Source of the DNA: Paraspadella gotoi
Lineage: Eukaryota; Chaetognatha
Length of the DNA: 64,000 bases
NCBI GenBank assembly: GCA_051294375.1
Contig: CM119268.1
Coordinates: 7,588,632 to 7,652,631, forward strand
Reading direction: 5' to 3'
Shown: positions 61,366-64,000 of the stretch, one piece after another
Layout: each line of letters starts with the position of its first letter
How positions within the stretch are numbered: position 1 is the first letter of the stretch
Translations under genes and position numbers: made by a program
Notes under the pieces: generated by a model
Databases searched by the model: none
The model's input: the letters and a program-made list of their open reading frames with translations, nothing else
Told to the model about the DNA's origin: nothing

Positions 61366-61401
<36 letters not shown>
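56741..61401. repeat. Distal right arm of the inverted repeat, holding a direct duplication
   Basis: Reverse complement of 19.4-22.2 kb. Within it, 57,840-59,470 is repeated in the same orientation at 60,158-61,345. Matching blocks: 57,840-58,130 with 60,158-60,410; 58,540-58,680 with 60,555-60,670; 58,985-59,470 with 60,965-61,345. The first copy carries many extra bases compared with the second, which is bounded by gaps (60673-60891 and 61402-61627). T/C-rich sequence at 59,640-60,130 separates the copies. Confidence 0.8.
61365..61401. repeat. (TTTC)n microsatellite running into a gap
   Basis: Perfect TTTC units interrupted by the 226-N gap at 61402-61627. Confidence 0.95.
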
Positions 61402-61627
61402 NNNNNNNNNNNNNNNNNNNNNNNNNNNNNNNNNNNNNNNNNNNNNNNNNNNNNNNNNNNNNNNNNNNNNNNNNNNNNNNNNNNNNNNNNNNNNNNNNNN
61501 NNNNNNNNNNNNNNNNNNNNNNNNNNNNNNNNNNNNNNNNNNNNNNNNNNNNNNNNNNNNNNNNNNNNNNNNNNNNNNNNNNNNNNNNNNNNNNNNNNNN
61601 NNNNNNNNNNNNNNNNNNNNNNNNNNN

Positions 61628-61836
61628 TCATTCGTTCTTTGTTTCGAATTTGTATTATATATTGATCTTTTTCCCTCTTCTTTCCGTTTGGGAGTAGTTT
61701 ACATTCCAAAGTAAGCGGCCAAACTTCACAGTAAATTAATCACAAACGATAAAAAAATAATAAAGACAAAAAATGAACCGAGAATCTTTGGCAGTTGAAA
61801 GCTCCTTCTTTTCTCCCTTCTCTCTCTCTCTCTCTC

Positions 61837-61875
<39 letters not shown>

Positions 61876-64000
61876 TGCCTCTCTCTCTCTTCGTCTCTCA
61901 CCTCTCCAACATGGCTCAATCTGCTTTCTCTCTCTCCTCTCTCTCTTACTGAATCACAAAAAAAAAATTAGAAGAAATTCGAAAAAGTAAAAACTAAAAA
62001 TTTTTCTTCCGCCCACACGCGCGAATTCCAATCCCGTTGCGGAAAAAGCACCGCCTCTTGGTGCCAGCGATCGGGCTAAAAACATTTCGAGGGTGTAAAC
62101 ATTTAAATAAAAAAGGCAAAAAACTCGGCGGAGGAGATTTAAAGGAAAATGAAATTTAACGAGAGAGCGGAGAGGGTATAAATTGCCGCTCGCGAGAGAG
62201 AGAGAACGCAGATGTCTAAATTGGAGGACGAGTTGATTAGACGGATAAAAGTTAAAAAAGAAATAAAATGAAGAAGATGTGAGAAAAACGAAAAAAAATT
62301 TTTCCTGAGAGTATTATCTGCAAGAGAGAACGAAGAAGAGAGATAAGAGGCTGAAGTAGGACGGTAGCGGTGACGGCGAGCGGAAAATTGTACGAAGACA
62401 TCGAGAGAGAAAGGGGCCTCAGTACCTTCTCAGCGAATAGCAAAAAAAAAAAAAGCAGATCGAACAACCAACTCGATATACTAAAGAAAGAGCAAAAATA
62501 CAAATAAAGTGTGGAAAAGAAGAAAGACGAAGAAACAAGCCGCTCAAAGCACGCAGGAAATAAAAGATACTCGAGGAGTACCGCTTAAGATTCTAAGTGT
62601 GAGCGACTTCGTAGTGCTGTGCTCTCGATTTACATTGAATCTTTTGGATGATGATTCAGTGATTTCGCTGGATTATAGATCGTCTTCAGGCATGTGTGCC
62701 GCCGACCTAATTATTTTTCTCGTATAATTTAATCTCTTATTCTTAAAACTATAAAGGCTCTTTAAAGCGATAAAAAAGAACATGGGAAGACGTTGGCAAG
62801 ACTGGTTGCATCATTCAAGTCTCAGTGAGCCTATTTTGTTCACGCAATGTTGTTTGTGTGGATGTTTCCACGCGCGTGAAAACCAAACTGAAAGGAGAAA
62901 GTCGTTCACAGAATTGACGGCAAATATTCACAAGGAAAAAAACGAATGATTATGGGATTCTGAGTGACACTAGTGGATTGGATGGAGCAAAGAGGAGAGA
63001 GAGGGGATGGAGAGAGAGAGAGTGAGGTTCCAGTTCCAGATCTCTGATGACCTCGACATGACTGTGTATGAAAGATAACGACACCATCATAAGTTTATCA
63101 CTGTTTTGGAGGAGATTTACTATAAGAAAGCGTTACGAGACTGACAAAGGTGGACGTTTTTTTTGTTGAACCGATAAAAATAGTAGAGGACATTGCAACT
63201 CTCTGGAGGGAGATGCGGACCCGGGCTCCCCGTCCTGTTGGGCAAAATGATTTCGCTGTTTTCACAACGAAATATTTTAATCATAGAACGTACATGTTTC
63301 GGCTTTGGACTCATTTGCGCCTGGAAAAAGAAGGCTTGAATCCAAAGCCGCCCGCGCAAATGTATTCCCGTCTAAATATGATAAATAAAATTCGTTGGGT
63401 GCTGAAACAAAAATCATTTTTGCCAAAAATACACTACAACAACGAAAAAAAAGGAGGGAAGCGGATCAAGAGGCCTACACTAAGCATACCACTATGACGA
63501 TAAAATTAAAATAAAAAAAAAAAAAAAAAAAACAAAAAAAGGCCGTAATGTAATAAAGTACAAAGTCTAAATATGTTTAGATGGAAGCTTAAAGGAAGCG
63601 ATCCTTGTTGTGCCTATGGGAGGATAAATTCCCATCAACCAGAGAGGTCGTCCGCGAATTATGGAAAAAAGTGCGAGTTGCCAAAACCAAAATCGTCGAC
63701 CCAATTTTTCGTTTCTCGGCCCGGACCCGCCATTCCCCAAAAAAAAAATCATTCTTCGCATTCCACCCCAATCTTATTCACTTTAAATTATTATTTAAAA
63801 AAGTTTTTAGCTTAGTTACAAAACTTGGTTAAAATATAATACTGTTATAAACTTGGATGATGATAATGTATGGAGAGAGGTGCTATGAGTATGGATAGTA
63901 GACATTTTAATAGTATATGATGGGTGTTTACGATGAGGGTTGAGTCCTGTTGATATTTTTTAAAAAAAAAGTTGTCTTCAGGCGGTATTTGTTTTGTTTC
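61628..64000. other. AT-rich flank; no gene recognised
   Basis: Contains CT arrays at 61,815-61,945 and an A-rich run at 63,511-63,540. A 115-codon frame at 63,150-63,497 has mixed composition but no motif, so I do not call it a gene. Confidence 0.55.

Noticed and set aside
63150-63497. 115-codon frame near the right end
   Set aside because: Mixed composition but no motif, no splice signals and no homology I can recall; too weak to call.

Overview
The window is eukaryotic nuclear DNA, most likely from an arthropod. Four things point there: AT-rich intergenic sequence, very frequent (GA)n/(CT)n microsatellites, sparse genes with spliceosomal introns, and an arthropod-style Ly6/uPAR gene. I cannot name the species. 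Seventeen N gaps interrupt the sequence. Most large ones sit on (GA)n/(CT)n tracts, and five are exactly 25 N long.

Layout. 1-19.1 kb is ordinary AT-rich DNA with microsatellites, one convincing two-exon Ly6/uPAR gene on the minus strand (4577-5382), and one probable partial exon on the plus strand (12387-13409). That exon is CpG-rich and Ser/Arg-rich, ends in a hydrophobic segment, and is cut by a gap. 19.1-33.5 kb is a left arm that is largely the diverged reverse complement of blocks in 33.5-37.1 kb and 55.9-61.4 kb, so the region forms a very large imperfect palindrome. Its centre lies on a 35-bp tandem array and a 25-N gap. The right arm is interrupted by about 18 kb (37.2-55.9 kb) with no counterpart in the left arm. 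This insert holds the fragments of a Ty3/gypsy LTR retrotransposon pol region (39.98-43.89 kb, plus strand, order protease, reverse transcriptase, RNase H, integrase). It also holds two GC-rich islands, at 52.0-53.5 and 54.2-55.4 kb, that I could not assign. At 56.7-61.4 kb one block is present twice in direct orientation. 61.6-64 kb is AT-rich and shows no recognisable gene.

The repeated blocks differ mainly by small insertions, and the noisier copies abut 25-N gaps. That pattern fits gap-filling with unpolished long reads, so the palindrome, the direct duplication and the frameshifts in the gypsy element may be partly or wholly assembly artefacts. I found no operon-like or defence-like system. 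The two host coding features are unrelated to each other as far as the sequence shows.
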